Shown here piece by piece: positions 10,133-22,774 of a stretch of DNA of 64,000 nt; positions within the stretch are counted from its first letter, which is position 1, and the number at the start of each line of letters is the position of its first letter. The translations under genes were made by a program, and so were the position numbers. This DNA is from Atherix ibis (taxonomy: Eukaryota > Arthropoda > Insecta > Diptera > Athericidae). The stretch is taken from NCBI GenBank assembly GCA_958298945.1, contig OY282608.1, positions 75,936,806 through 76,000,805 of the forward strand. The letters are read 5' to 3'. The notes under the pieces were generated by a model that made no database searches, was not told the DNA's origin, and worked only from the letters and a program-made list of their open reading frames with translations.

Positions 10133-12885
10133 GATTGTTGGTTACTTGGTTTGTTGGTTTGCTGGTTTGTTGGCTTGTTGGCTTGTTGGTTTTTTGGTTT
10201 GTTGGTTTGTTGATTTGTTGCTTTATTTGTTTGTTGGTTTGTTGGTTTGTTTGTTTGTTGGTTTGTTTGTTTGTTGGTTTGTTCGTTTGTTGGTCTGTTG
10301 GTTACTTGGTTTGTTGGTTTGTTGGTTTGTTGGTTTGCTGGTTTGTTGGTTTGTTGGTTTGTTGGTTTGTTGGTTTGTTGGTTTGTTGGTTTGTTGGTTT
10401 GTTCGTTTGTTCGTTTTTTCGTTTGTTGGTTTGTTGGTTTGTGTGTTTGTTGGTTTGTTGGTTTGTTGGTTTGTTCGTTTGTTCGTTTGTTGGCATGTTG
10501 GTTTGTTGGCTTGTTGGCTTGTTGGTTTGTTGGTTTGTTGGTCTGCTGGTTTGTTGGTTTGTTGGCTTGTTGGTTTGTTGGTTTGTTGGTTTGTTGGTTT
10601 GTTTGTTTGTTCGTTTGTTCGTTTGTTGGTTTTTTGGTTTGTTGGTTTGTTGGTTTGTTGGTTTGTTGGTTTGTTGGTTTGTTGGTTTGTTCGTTTGTTC
10701 GTTTGTTGGTTTGTTGGTTTGTTGGTTTGCTGATTTGTTCGTTTGTTCGTTTGTTGGTTTTTTGGTTTGTTGGTTTGTTGGTTTGTTGGTTTATTTGTTT
10801 GTTGGTTTGTTGGCTTGTTGGTTTGTTGGCTTGTTGGTTTGTTGGTTTGTTGGTTTGTTGGTTTGTTGGCTTTTTGGTTTGTTCGTTTGTTGGCTTGTTG
10901 GCTTCTTGGTTTGTTGGTTTGTTGGCTTATTGGTTTGTTGGTTTGTTGGTTTGTTCGTTTGTTGGTTTGTTGGTTTGTTGGTTTGTTCGTTTGTTGGTTT
11001 GTTGGTTTGTTTGTTGGTTGGTTTTTTGGTTTGTTGGTTTGTTGGTTTGTTGGTCTGTTGGTTTGTAGGTTTGTTGGTTTGTTGGTTTGTTCGTTTGTTG
11101 GTTTGTTGGTTTGTTAGTTTGTTGGTTTGTTGGTTTGTTCGTTTGTTGAGCTGTTGGTTTGTTGGCTTGTTGACTTGTTGGTTTGTTGGTTTGTTGGTTT
11201 GTTGGTTTGTTGGTTTGTTGGTTTGTTGGTTTGTTGGTTTGTTGGCTTGGTGGTTTGTTGGTTTGTTGGTTTCTTGGTTTGTTGGTTTGTTGCTTTGCTG
11301 GTTTGTTAACTTGTTGGTTTGTAGGTTTTGGTCGTTTGTTGACTTGTTGGTTTGTTGGCTTGTTGGTTTGTTCGTTTGCTGGTTTGTTGGTTTGTTGGTT
11401 TGTTGGTTTGTTAGTTTGTTTGTTTGTTGGCTTGTTGGTTTGTTGGCTTGTTGGCTTGTTGGTTTGTTGGTTTGTTGGTTTGTTGGTTTGTTGGTTTGTT
11501 GGTTTGTTGGCTTGTTGGTTTGTTGGTTTGTTGGTATGTTGGTTTGTTGGTTTGTTGCTTTGTTGATTCGTTAACTTGTTGGTTTGTTGGTTGGTTGGTT
11601 TCTTGGCTTGTTGGTTTGTTGACTTGTTGGTTTGTTGGTTAGTTTGTTTGTTGGTTTGTTCGTTTGTTGGCTTGTTGGTTTGTTGGTTTGTTGGATTGTT
11701 GGTTTGTTGGTTTGTTGGTTTGTTAGTTTGTTGGTTTGTTGGTTTGTTGGTTTGTTGGTTTGTTGGTTTGTTGGTTTGCTGGTTTGTTGGTTTGTTGGTT
11801 TGTTGGGTTGTTGGTTTGTTGGTTTGTGGGTTTGTTGGTTTTTTGGTTTGTTGGTTTGTTGGTTCGTTAGTTTGTTGGTTTGTTCGTTTGTTGGTTTATT
11901 AGGTTGTTGGCTTGTTGGTTTGTTGGTTTTTTGGTTTGTTGGTTTGTTGGTTTATTTGTTTGTTGGCTTGTTTGCTTGTTGGTTAGTTGGCTTTTTGGTT
12001 TGTTGGTTAATTTGTTTGTTGGTTTGTTGTTTTGTTGGTTTGTTTGTTTGTTGGTTTGTTCGTTTGTTCGTTTGTTGGCTTGTTGGTTTGTTGGTTTGTT
12101 GGCTTATTGGTTTGTTGCTTTGTTGGTTTGGTGGTTTGTTGTTTTGTTGGTTTTTTGGTTCGTTGGTTTGTTGGTTTGTTGGTTTGTTGGTTTGTTGGTT
12201 TGGTGGTTTGTTGGTTTGTTGGTTTGCTGGTTTTTTGGTTTGTTGGTTTGTTGGTTTGTGGGTTTGTTAGTTTGTTTGTTTGTTCGTTTGTTGGTTTTTT
12301 GGTTTGTTGGTTTGTTGTTTTGTTGGTTTGTTGGTTTGTTGGTTTGTTGGTTTGTTGGTTTGTTGGTTTGTTGGTTTGTTGGTTTGTTGGCTTTTTGGTT
12401 TGTTCGTTTGTTGGCTTGTTGGCTTCTTGGTTTGTTGGTTTGTTGGCTTATTGTTTTGTTGGTTTGTTGGTTTGTTCGTTTGTTGGTTTGTTGGTTTGTT
12501 GGTTTGTTCGTTTGTGGGTTTGTTGGTTTGTTTGTTCGTTGGTTTTTTGGTTTGTTGGTTTGTTGGTTTGTTGGTCTGTTGGTTTGTAGGTTTGTTGGTT
12601 TGTTGGTTTGTTCGTTTGTTGGTTTGTTGGTTTGTTAGTTTGTTGGTTTGTTGGTTTGTTCGTTTGTTGGCTTGTTGGTTTGTTGGCTTGTTGGCTTGTT
12701 GGTTTGTCGGTTTGTTGGTTTGTTGGTTTGTTGGTTTGTTGGTTTGTTGGTTTGTTGGTTTGTTGCTTTGCTGGTTTGTTGACTTGTTGGTTTGTTGGCT
12801 TGTTGGTTTGTTCGTTTGCTGGTTTGTTGGTTTGTTGGTTTGTTGGTTTGTTAGTTTGTTTGTTTGTTGGTTTGTTCGTTTATTT
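10133..12885. repeat. Family C HOR copy, full length (2753 bp)
   Basis: Longest copy in the family C series. In order it holds GGCATG (10494), GGCTTTTTGG (about 10868), GTTAAC (11305), GGTTTTGGTCG (about 11325), a second GTTAAC (11570), ATTAGGTTG (11898), GGTTTGGTGG (about 12126) and GGTCTGTTGG (about 12570). Later copies lack parts of this series. Confidence 0.78.
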
Positions 12886-14943
12886 GATTGTTGGTTACTT
12901 GGTTTGTTGGTTTGCTGGTTTGTTGGCTTGTTGGCTTGTTAGTTTTTTGGTTTGTTGGTTTGTTGATTTGTTGCTTTATTTGTTTGTTGGTTTGTTGGTT
13001 TGTTTGTTTGTTGGTTTGTTTGTTTGTTGGTTTGTTCGTTTGTTGGTTTGTTGGTTACTTGGTTTGTTGGTTTGTTGGTTTGTTGGTTTGCTGGTTTGTT
13101 GGTTTGTTGGTTTGTTGGTTTGTTGGTTTGTTGGTTTGTTGGTTTGTTCGTTTGTTCGTTTTTTCGTTTGTTGGTTTGTTGGTTTGTGTGTTTGTTGGTT
13201 TGTTGGTTTGTTGGTTTGTTCGTTTGTTCGTTTGTTGGCATGTTGGTTTGTTGGCTTGTTGGCTTGTTGGTTTGTTGGTTTGTTGGTCTGCTGGTTTGTT
13301 GGTTTGTTGGCTTGTTGGTTTGTTGGTTTGTTGGTTTGTTGGTTTGTTTGTTTGTTCGTTTGTTCGTTTGTTGGTTTTTTGGTTTGTTGGTTTGTTGGTT
13401 TGTTGGTTTGTTGGTTTGTTGGTTTGTTGGTTTGTTCGTTTGTTCGTTTGTTGGTTTGTTGGTTTGTTGGTTTGCTGATTTGTTCGTTTGTTCGTTTGTT
13501 GGTTTTTTGGTTTGTTGGTTTGTTGGTTTGTTGGTTTATTTGTTTGTTGGTTTGTTGGCTTGTTGGTTTGTTGGCTTGTTGGTTTGTTGGTTTGTTGGTT
13601 TGTTGGTTTGTTGGCTTTTTGGTTTGTTCGTTTGTTGGCTTGTTGGTTTGTTGGTTTGTTTGTTGGTTGGTTTTTTGGTTTGTTGGTTTGTTGGTTTGTT
13701 GGTCTGTTGGTTTGTAGGTTTGTTGGTTCGTTGGTTTGTTCGTTTGTTGGTTTGTTGGTTTGTTAGTTTGTTGGTTTGTTGGTTTGTTCGTTTGTTGACT
13801 TGTTGGTTTGTTGGCTTGTTGGCTTGTTGGTTTGTTGGTTTGTTGGTTTGTTGGTTTGTTGGTTTGTTGGTTTGTTGGTTTGTTGGTTTGTTGGTTTGTT
13901 GGCTTGTTGGTTTGTTGGTTTGTTGGTTTCTTGGTTTGTTGGTTTGTTGCTTTGCTGGTTTGTTAACTTGTTGGTTTGTAGGTTTTGGTCGTTTGTTGAC
14001 TTGTTGGTTTGTTGGCTTGTTGGTTTGTTCGTTTGCTGGTTTGTTGGTTTGTTGGTTTGTTGGTTTGTTGGTTTGTTAGTTTGTTTGTTTGTTGGTTTGT
14101 TCGTTTGTTCGTTTGTTGGCTTGTTGGTTTGTTGGTTTGTTGGCTTATTGGTTTGTTGCTTTGTTGGTTTGGTGGTTTGTTGTTTTGTTGGTTTTTTGGT
14201 TCGTTGGTTTGTTGGTTTGTTGGTTTGTTGGTTTGGTGGTTTGTTGGTTTGTTGGTTTGCTGGTTTTTTGGTTTGTTGGTTTGTTGGTTTGTTGGTTTGT
14301 GGGTTTGTTAGTTTGTTTGTTTGTTCGTTTGTTGGTTTTTTGGTTTGTTGGTTTGTTGTTTTGTTGGTTTGTTGGTTTGTTGGTTTGTTGGTTTGTTGGT
14401 TTGTTGGTTTGTTGGTTTGTTGGTTTGTTGGCTTTTTGGTTTGTTCGTTTGTTGGCTTGTTGGCTTCTTGGTTGGTTGGTTTGTTGGCTTATTGTTTTGT
14501 TGGTTTTTTTGATTTGTTCGTTTGTTGGTTTGTTGGTTTGTTGGTTTGTTCGTTTGTGGGTTTGTTGGTTTGTTTGTTCGTTGGTTTTTTGGTTTGTTGG
14601 TTTGTTGGTTTGTTGGTCTGTTGGTTTGTAGGTTTGTTGGTTTGTTGGTTTGTTCGTTTGTTGGTTTGTTGGTTTGTTAGTTTGTTGGTTTGTTGGTTTG
14701 TTCGTTTGTTGGCTTGTTGGTTTGTTGGCTTGTTGGCTTGTTGGTTTGTTGGTTTGTTGGTTTGTTGGTTTGTTGGTTTGTTGGTTTGTTGGTTTGTTGG
14801 TTTGTTGGCTTGTTGGTTTGTTGCTTTGCTGGTTTGTTGACTTGTTGGTTTGTTGGCTTGTTGGTTTGTTCGTTTGCTGGTTTGTTGGTTTGTTGGTTTG
14901 TTGGTTTGTTAGTTTGTTTGTTTGTTGGTTTGTTCGTTTATTT
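12886..14943. repeat. Family C HOR copy, shortened (2058 bp)
   Basis: Keeps GGCATG (13239), GGCTTTTTGG, GTTAAC (13962) and GGTTTTGGTCG (about 13985), then goes almost directly to GGTTTGGTGG at about 14165. The interval between these last two is about 180 bp here and about 800 bp in the preceding copy, so the ATTAGGTTG segment has been lost. A second, smaller loss lies after GGCTTTTTGG near 13.63 kb. Confidence 0.76.
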
Positions 14944-16232
14944 GATTGTTGGTTACTTGGTTTGTTGGTTTGCTGGTTTGTTGGCTTGTTGGCTTGTTGG
15001 TTTTTTGGTTTGTTGGTTTGTTGATTTGTTGCTTTATTTGTTTGTTGGTTTGTTGGTTTGTTTGTTTGTTGGTTTGTTTGTTTGTTGGTTTGTTCGTTTG
15101 TTGGTTTGTTGGTTACTTGGTTTGTTGGTTTGTTGGTTTGTTGGTTTGCTGGTTTGTTGGTTTGTTGGTTTGTTGGTTTGTTGGTTTGTTGGTTTGTTCG
15201 TTTGTTCGTTTTTTCGTTTGTTGGTTTGTTGGTTTGTGTGTTTGTTGGTTTGTTGGTTTGTTGGTTTGTTCGTTTGTTCGTTTGTTGGCATGTTGGTTTG
15301 TTGGCTTGTTGGCTTGTTGGTTTGTTGGTTTGTTGGTCTGCTGGTTTGTTGGTTTGTTGGCTTGTTGGTTTGTTGGTTTGTTGGTTTGTTGGTTTGTTTG
15401 TTTGTTCGTTTGTTCGTTTGTTGGTTTTTTGGTTTGTTGGTTTGTTGGTTTGTTGGTTTGTTGGTTTGTTGGTTTGTTGGTTTGTTCGTTTGTTCGTTTG
15501 TTGGTTTGTTGGTTTGTTGGTTTGCTGATTTGTTCGTTTGTTCGTTTGTTGGTTTTTTGGTTTGTTGGTTTGTTGGTTTGTTGGTTTATTTGTTTGTTGG
15601 TTTGTTGGCTTGTTGGTTTGTTGGCTTGTTGGTTTGTTGGTTTGTTGGTTTGTTGTTTTGTTGGCTTTTTGGTTTGTTCGTTTGTTGGCTTGTTGGCTTC
15701 TTGGTTTGTTGGTTTGTTGGCTTATTGGTTTGTTGGTTTGTTGGTTTGTTCGTTTGTTGGTTTGTTGGTTTGTTGGTTTGTTCGTTTGTTGGTTTGTTGG
15801 TTTGTTTGTTGGTTGGTTTTTTGGTTTGTTGGTTTGTTGGTTTGTTGGTCTGTTGGTTTGTAGGTTTGTTGGTTTGTTGGTTTTTTCGTTTGTTGGTTTG
15901 TTGGTTTGTTAGTTTGTTGGTTTGTTGGTTTGTTCGTTTGTTGACTTGTTGGTTTGTTGGCTTGTTGGCTTGTTGGTTTGTTGGTTTGTTGGTTTGTTGG
16001 TTTGTTGGTTTGTTGGTTTGTTGGTTTGTTGGTTTGTTGGCTTGTTGGTTTGTTGGTTTCTTGGTTTGTTGGTTTGTTGCTTTGCTGGTTTGTTAACTTG
16101 TTGGTTTGTAGGTTTTGGTCGTTTGTTGACTTGTTGGTTTGTTGGCTTGTTGGTTTGTTCGTTTGCTGGTTTGTTGGTTTGTTGGTTTGTTGGTTTGTTA
16201 GTTTGTTTGTTTGTTGGTTTGTTCGTTTATTT
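14944..16232. repeat. Family C HOR copy, further shortened (1289 bp)
   Basis: Keeps GGCATG (15289), GGCTTTTTGG (about 15664), GTTAAC (16092) and GGTTTTGGTCG (about 16112), then jumps to the next TTTGATTGTTGG. The GGTTTGGTGG segment of the two preceding copies is absent. Confidence 0.76.
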
Positions 16233-17288
16233 GATTGTTGGTTACTTGGTTTGTTGGTTTGCTGGTTTGTTGGCTTGTTGGCTTGTTGGTTTGTTGGTTT
16301 GTTGATTTGTTGATTTGTTGCTTTATTTGTTTGTTGGTTTGTTGGTTTGTTTGTTTGTTGGTTTGTTTGTTTGTTTGTTTGTTCGTTTGTTGGTTTGTTG
16401 GTTACTTGGTTTGTTGGTTTGTTGGTTTGTTGGTTTGTTGGTTTGTTGGTTTGTTGGTTTGTTGGTTTGTTGGTTTGTTGGTTTGTTGGTTTGTTGGTTT
16501 GTTCGTTTGTTCGTTTGTTCGTTTGTTGGTTTGTTGGTTTGTTGGTTTGTTGGTTTGTTGGTTTGTTGGTTTGTTCGTTTGTTCGTTTGTTCGTTTGTTG
16601 GCATGTTGGTTTGTTGGCTTGTTGGCTTGTTGGTTTGTTGGTTTGTTGGTCTGCTGGTTTGTTGGTTTGTTGGCTTGTTGGTTTGTTGGTTTGTTGGTTT
16701 GTTTGTTTGTTCGTTTGTTCGTTTGTTGGTTTTTTGGTTTGTTGGTTTGTTGGTTTGTTGGTTTGTTGGTTTGTTGGTTTGTTGGTTTGTTCGTTTGTTC
16801 GTTTGTTGGTTTGTTGGTTTGTTGGTTTGCTGATTTGTTCGTTTGTTCGTTTGTTGGTTTTTTGGTTTGTTGGTTTGTTGGTTTGTTGGTTTATTTGTTT
16901 GTTGGTTTGTTGGTCTGCTGGTTTGTTGGTTTGTTGGCTTGTTGGTTTGTTGGTTTGTTGGTTTGTTGGTTTGTTTGTTTGTTCGTTTGTTCGTTTGTTG
17001 GTTTTTTGGTTTGTTGGTTTGTTGGTTTGTTGGTTTGTTGGTTTGTTGGTTTGTTGGTTTGTTCGTTTGTTCGTTTGTTGGTCTGTTGGTTTGTAGGTTT
17101 GTTGGTTTGTTGGTTTGTTCGTTTGTTGGTTTGTTGGTTTGTTATTTTGTTGGTTTGTTGGTTTGTTCGTTTGTTGGCTTGTTGGTTTGTTGGCTTGTTG
17201 GCTTGTTGGTTTGTTGGTTTGTTGGTTTGTTGGTTTGTTGGTTTGTTGGTTTGTTAGTTTGTTTGTTTGTTGGTTTGTTCGTTTATTT
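16233..17288. repeat. Family C HOR copy, shortest (1056 bp)
   Basis: Keeps GGCATG (16602) and two GGTCTG marks (about 16911 and 17080) but has no GTTAAC or GGTTTTGGTCG. It is 132 units long. The first part is reproduced from 17289 onward with GGCATG displaced 1048 bp; by eye the stretch before GGCATG looks identical in the two copies, including doubled GATTTGTT units and a run of TTTG tetramers. The next copy loses register with the family after about 17.9 kb. Confidence 0.8.
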
Positions 17289-18350
17289 GATTGTTGGTTA
17301 CTTGGTTTGTTGGTTTGCTGGTTTGTTGGCTTGTTGGCTTGTTGGTTTGTTGGTTTGTTGATTTGTTGATTTGTTGCTTTATTTGTTTGTTGGTTTGTTG
17401 GTTTGTTTGTTTGTTGGTTTGTTTGTTTGTTTGTTTGTTCGTTTGTTGGTTTGTTGGTTACTTGGTTTGTTGGTTTGTTGGTTTGTTGGTTTGTTGGTTT
17501 GTTGGTTTGTTGGTTTGTTGGTTTGTTGGTTTGTTGGTTTGTTGGTTTGTTCGTTTGTTCGTTTGTTCGTTTGTTGGTTTGTTGGTTTGTTGGTTTGTTG
17601 GTTTGTTGGTTTGTTGGTTTGTTCGTTTGTTCGTTTGTTCGTTTGTTGGCATGTTGGTTTGTTGGCTTGTTGGCTTGTTGGTTTGTTGGTTTGTTGGTCT
17701 GCTGGTTTGTTGGTTTGTTGGCTTGTTGGTTTGTTGGTTTGTTGGTTTGTTTGTTTGTTCGTTTGTTCGTTTGTTGGTTTTTTGGTTTGTTGGTTTGTTG
17801 GTTTGTTGGTTTGTTGGTTTGTTGGTTTGTTGGTTTGTTGGTTTGTTCGTTTGTTCGTTTGTTGGTTTGTTGGTTTGTTGGTTTGCTGATTTGTTCGTTT
17901 GTTCGTTTGTTGGTTTTTTGGTTTGTTGGTTTGTTGGTTTGTTAGTTTGTTTGTTTGTTCGTTTGTTGGTTTTTTGGTTTGTTGGTTTGTTGGTTTGTTG
18001 GTTTGTTGGTTTGTTGATTTGTTGGTTTGTTGGTTTGTTAATTTGTTGGCTTGTTGGTTTGTTCGTTTGTTGGCTTGTTGGCTTGTTGGTTTGTTGGTTT
18101 GTTGGCTTATTGGTTTGTTGGTTTGTTGGTTTGTTGGTTTGTTGGTTTGTTGGTTTGTTGGTTTGTTGGTTTGTTCGCTTGTTGGTTTGTTGGTTTATTT
18201 GTTTGTTGGTTTTTTGGTTTGTTGGTTTGTTGGTTTGTTGGTCTGTTGGTTTGTAGGTTTGTTGGTTTGTTGGTTTGTTCGTTTGTTGGTTTGTTGGTTT
18301 GTTGGTTTGTTGGCTTGTTGGTTTGTTGGTTTGTTGGTTTGTTGGTTAAT

Positions 18351-20000
18351 TTTTTTGTTGGTTTGTTGGTTTGTTTGTTTGTTGGTTTGTTCGTTTGTTG
18401 GCTTGTTGGTTTGTTGGTTTGTTGGCTTGTTGGTTTGTTGGTTTGTTGGTTTGGTGGTTTGTAGTTTTGTTGGTTTTTTGGTTCGTTGGTTTGTTGGTTT
18501 GTTGGTTTGTTGGTTTGTTGGTTTGTTGTTTGTTGGTTTGTTGGGTTGTTGGCTTGTTGGCTTGTTGGTTTGTTGGTTTGTTTGTTTGTTTGTTGGCTTG
18601 TTGGCTTGTTGGTTTGTTTGTTTGTTGGTTTGTTGGTTTGTTGGTTGGTTGGTTTGTTTGTTTGTTGGTTACTTGGTTTGTCGGTTTGTTGGTTTGTTGG
18701 CTTGTCGGTTTGTTGGTTTGTTGGTTTGTTGGTTTGTTGGTTTGTTGGTTTCTTTGTTTGTAGGTTTGGTCGTTTGTTGGCTTGTTGGTTTATTGGCTTG
18801 TTGGCTTGTTGATTTGTTGGTTTGTTGGCTTGTTGGTTTGATCGGTTGCTGGTTTGTTGGCTTGTTGGTTTGTTGATTTGTTAGTTAGTTTGTTTGTTGG
18901 TTTGTTCGTTTATATGTTTCTTGGTTACTTGGTTTGTTGGTTTGCTGGTTTGTTGGCTTATTGGCTTGTTGGTTTGTTGGTTTGTTGGTTTGTTGATTTG
19001 TTGGTTTATTTGTTTGTTGGTTTGTTTGTTTGTTGGTTTGTTTGTTTGTTGGTTTGTTCGTTTGTTGGTTTGTTGGTTACTTGGTTTTTTGGTTTGTTGG
19101 TTTGTTGGTTTGTTGGTTTGTTGGTTTGTTGGTTTGTTGGTTTGTTGGTTTGTTCGTTTGTTGGTTTGTTCGTTTGTTCGTTTGTTCGTTTGTTGGTTTG
19201 TTGGTTTGTTGGTTTGTCGGTTTGTTGGTTTGTTGGTTTGTTGGTTTGTTGGTTTGTTCGTTTGTTGGCTTGTTGGTTTGTTGGTTGGTTGGTTTGTTTG
19301 TTTGTTGGTTACTTGGTTTGTTGGTTTGTTGGTTTGTTGACTTGTCGGTTTGTTGGTTTGTTGGTTTCTTGGTTTGTTGGTTTGTTGGTTTGTTGGTTTG
19401 TTGGTTTGTTTGTTTGTAGGTTTGGTCGTTTGTTGGCTTGTTGGTTTGTTGGCTTGTTGGCTTGTTGATTTGTTGGTTTGTTGGCTTGTTGGTTTGTTCT
19501 GTTGCTGGTTTGTTGACTTGTTGGTTTGTTGGTTTGTTAGTTAGTTTGTTTGTTGGTTTGTTCGTTTATTTGTTTGTTGGTTACTTGGTTTGTTGGTTTG
19601 CTGGTTTGTTGGCTTATTGGCTTGTTGGTTTGTTGGTTTGTTGGTTTGTTGATTTGTTGGTTTATTTGTTTGTTGGTTTGTTTGTTTGTTGGTTTGTTTG
19701 TTTGTTGGTTTGTTCGCTTGTTGGTTTGTTGGTTACTTGGTTTGTTGGTTTGTTGGTTTGTTGGTTTGTTGGTTTGTTGGTTTGTTGGTTTGTTGGTTTG
19801 TTGGTTTGTTGGTTTGTTGGTTTGTTGGTTTGTTGGTTTGTTGGTTTGTTGGTTTGTTCGTTTGTTCGTTTGTTCGATTGTTGGTTTGTTGGTTTGTTGG
19901 TTTGTTGGTTTGTTGGTTTGCTGGTTTGTTGGTTTGTTGGTTTGTTGGTTTGTTCGTTTGTTGGTTTGTTGGTTTGTTCGTTTGTTGGTTTGTTGGTTTG
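18351..20000. repeat. Satellite block with a 640-656-bp tandem duplication
   Basis: GGTTGGTTGG starts at 18641 and 19281, the following GGTTACTTGG has its A at 18671 and 19311 (both 640 bp), then GGTTTGGTCG has its C at 18771 and 19427 and TTAGTTAG starts at 18881 and 19537 (both 656 bp). The 16-bp change is two units. The second copy continues toward the GGCATG marker at 20029. A 7-bp unit breaks the register near 18527. Confidence 0.82.
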
Positions 20001-21609
20001 TGAGTTTGTTCGTTTGTTCGTTTGTTGGCATGTTGGTTTGTTGGCTGGTTGGCTTGTTGGTTTGTTGGTTTGTTGGTCTTGGTCTGCTGGTTTGTTGGTT
20101 TGTTGGCTTGTTGGTTTGTTGGTTTGCTGGTTTGTTTGTTTGTTGGTTTGTTTGTTTGTTCGTTTGTTGGTTTTTTGGTTTGTTGGTTTGTTGGTTTGTT
20201 GGTTTGTTGGTTTGTTGGTTTGTTGGTTTGTTGGTTTGTTGGTTTGTTCGTTTGTTGTTTTGTTGGTTTGCTGATTTGTTCGTTTGTTCGTTTGTTGATT
20301 TTTTGGTTTGTTGGTTTGTTGGTTTATTGGTTTATTTGTTTGTTGGTTTGTTGGCTTGTTGGTTTGTTGGCTTGTTGGTTTGTTGGTTTGTTGGTTTGTT
20401 GGTTTATTTGTTTGTTGGTTTGTTGGTTTGTTGGTTTGTTCGTTTGTTGGTTTGTTGGTTTGTTGGTTTGTTGGTTTGTTGGTTTGCTGGTTTGTTGGCT
20501 TGTTGGCTTGTTGGTTTGTTGGTTTGTGGGTTTGTTAGTTTGTTTGTTTGTTCGTTTGTTGGTTTTTTGGTTTGTTGGTATGTTGGTTTGTTGGTTTGTT
20601 GGTTTGCTCATTTGTTGGTTTGTTGGTTTGTTGGTTTGTTGGCTTGTTGGTTTGTTCGTTTGTTGGCTTGTTGGCTTGTTGGTTTGTTGGTTTGTTGGCT
20701 TATTGGTTTGTTGGTTTGTTGGTTTGTTCGTTTGTTGGTTTGTTGGTTTGTTGGTTTGTTCGTTTGTTGGTTTGTTGGTTTGTTTGTTTGTTGGTTTTTT
20801 GGTTTGTTGGTTTGTTGGTTTGTTGGTCTGTTGGCTTGTAGGTTTGTTGGTTTGTTGGTTTGTTGGTCTGTTTGTTTGTTAATTTGTTGGTTTGTTGGTT
20901 TGTTGGTTTGTTGGTTTGTTGGTTTGTTGGTTTGTTGGTTTGTTCGTTTGTTGGTTTTTTGGTTTTTTGGTTTGTTGGTTTGTTGGTTTGTTGGTTTGTT
21001 GGTTTGTTGGTTTGTTGGTTTGTTGGTTTGTTGGTTTGTTGGGTTGTTGGCTTGTTGGCTTGTTGGTTTGTTGGTTTGTTTGTTTGTTGGCTTGTTGGCT
21101 TGTTGGTTTGTTTGCTTGTTGGTTTGTTGGTTTATTGGTTTGTTGGTTTGTTGGTTTGTTGGTTTGTTGGTTTGTTGGTTTGTTGGTTTGTTGGTTTGTT
21201 GGTTTGTTGGCTTGTTGGTTTGTTGGTTTGTTGGTTTGTTGGTTTGTTGGTTTTTTGGTTTGTTGGTTTGTTGGTTTGTTGGTTTGTTGGTTTGTTGGTT
21301 TGTTGGCTTGTTGGTTTGTTGGTTTGTTGGTTTGTTGGTTTGTTGGTTTGTTGGTTTGTTGCTTTGTTGGTTTGTTAACTTGTTGGTTTGTTGGTTGGTT
21401 GGTTTGTTGGTTTGTTGGTTTGTAGGTTTGTTGGTTTGTTGGTTAATTTGTTTGTTGGTTTGTTGGTTTGTTGGTTTGTTTGTTTGTTCGTTTGTTCGTT
21501 TGTTGGTCTTTTGGTTTGTTGGTTTGTTGGTTTGTTGGTTTATTTGTTTGTTGGTTTGTTGGCTTGTTGGTTTGTTCGCTTGTTGGTTTGGTGGTTTGTT
21601 GTTTTGTTG

Positions 21610-21960
21610 GTTTGTTGGTTTTTTGGTTTATTGGTTTTTTGGTTTGTTGGTTTGTTGGTTTGTTGGTTTGTGGGTTTGTTAGTTTGTTTGTTTGTTCGTT
21701 TGTTGGTTTTTTGGTTTGTTGGTTTGTTGGTTTGTTGGTTTGTTGGTTTGTTGGTTTGTTGGTTTGTTGGTTTGTTGATTTGTTGGTTTGTTGGTTTTTT
21801 GGTTTATTGGTTTTTTGGTTTGTTGGTTTGTTGGTTTGTTGGTTTGTGGGTTTGTTAGTTTGTTTGTTTGTTCGTTTGTTGGTTTTTTGGTTTGTTGGTT
21901 TGTTGGTTTGTTGGTTTGTTGGTTTGTTGGTTTGTTGGTTTTATGGCTTGTTGGTTTGTT
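21610..21960. repeat. 176-bp (22-unit) local tandem duplication
   Basis: The variant combination TTTTTTGGTTTATTGG has its A at 21630 and again at 21806, and the following TGGGTTTGTTAG starts at 21671 and 21847. Both displacements are 176 bp, exactly 22 units, so the copy-number change kept the 8-bp register. Confidence 0.8.
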
Positions 21961-22774
21961 CGTTTGTTGGCTTGTTGGCTTGTTGGTTTGTTGGTTTGTT
22001 GGCTTATTGGTTTGTTGGTTTGTTGGTTTGTTCGTTTGTTGGTTTGTTGGTTTGTTGGTTTGTTCGTTTGTTGGTTTGTTGGTTTGTTTGTTTGTTGGTT
22101 TTTTGGTTTGTTGGTTTGTTGGTTTGTTGGTCTGTTGGTTTGTAGGTTTGTTGGTTTGTTGGTTTGTTGGTTTGTTGGTTTGTTGGCTTGTTGGTTTGTT
22201 GGTTTGTTCGTTTGTTGGTTTTTTGGTTTGTTGGCTTGTTGGTTTGTTGGTTTGTTGGGTTGTTGGCTTGTTGGCTTGTTGGTTTGTTGGTTTGTTTGTT
22301 TGTTGGCTTGTTGGCTTGTTGGTTTGTTTGTTTGTTGGTTTGTTGGTTTGTTTGTTTGTTGGTTTGTTGGTTTGTTCGTTTGTTGGCTTGTTGGTTTGTT
22401 GGTTTGTTGGTTTGTTGGTTTGTTGGTTTGTTGGTTTGTTGGTTTGTTGCTTGGTTGGTTTGTTAACTTGTTGGTTTGTTGGTTGTTGGTTTGTTGGTTT
22501 GTTGGTTACTTGGTTTGTTGGTTTGTTGGTTTGTTGGCTTGTCGGTTTGTTGGTTTGTTGGTTTGTTGGTTTGTTGGTTTGTTGGTTTGTTGGTTTGTTG
22601 GTTTGTTGGTTTGTTGGTTTGTTGGTTTGTTGGTTTGTTGGTTTGTTCGTTTGTTGGTTTGTAGGTTTGATCGGTTGTTGACTTGTTGGTTTGTTGGCTT
22701 GTTGATTTGTTGGTTTGTTGGCTTGTTGGTTTGTTCGTTTGCTGGTTTGTTGGTTTTTTGGTTTGTTGGTTTGT

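Larger units (their letters stand above)
8551..18350. repeat. Family C higher-order repeat block
   Basis: The marker TTTGATTGTTGG has its A one base after 10133, 12886, 14944, 16233 and 17289, giving copies of 2753, 2058, 1289 and 1056 bp. GGCATG follows each at 10494, 13239, 15289, 16602 and 17650. Left of the first marker, ATTAGGTTG (9073 and 11898) and GTTAAC (8745 and 11570) are each displaced exactly 2825 bp, so the block starts with another copy at about 8.55 kb. Other recurring marks are GGTTTTGGTCG near 11330, 13985 and 16112, and GGCTTTTTGG. Confidence 0.85.

Noticed and set aside
19550..21682. 710-codon open frame on the TG-rich strand, the longest in the window
   Set aside because: It is a translation of the octamer as a repeating hydrophobic octapeptide, starts at a TTG inside the repeat, overlaps equally open frames, and has no ribosome site, domain or non-repeat residue pattern. 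The same applies to all other plus-strand frames, including 1-1944 and 54104-55816.
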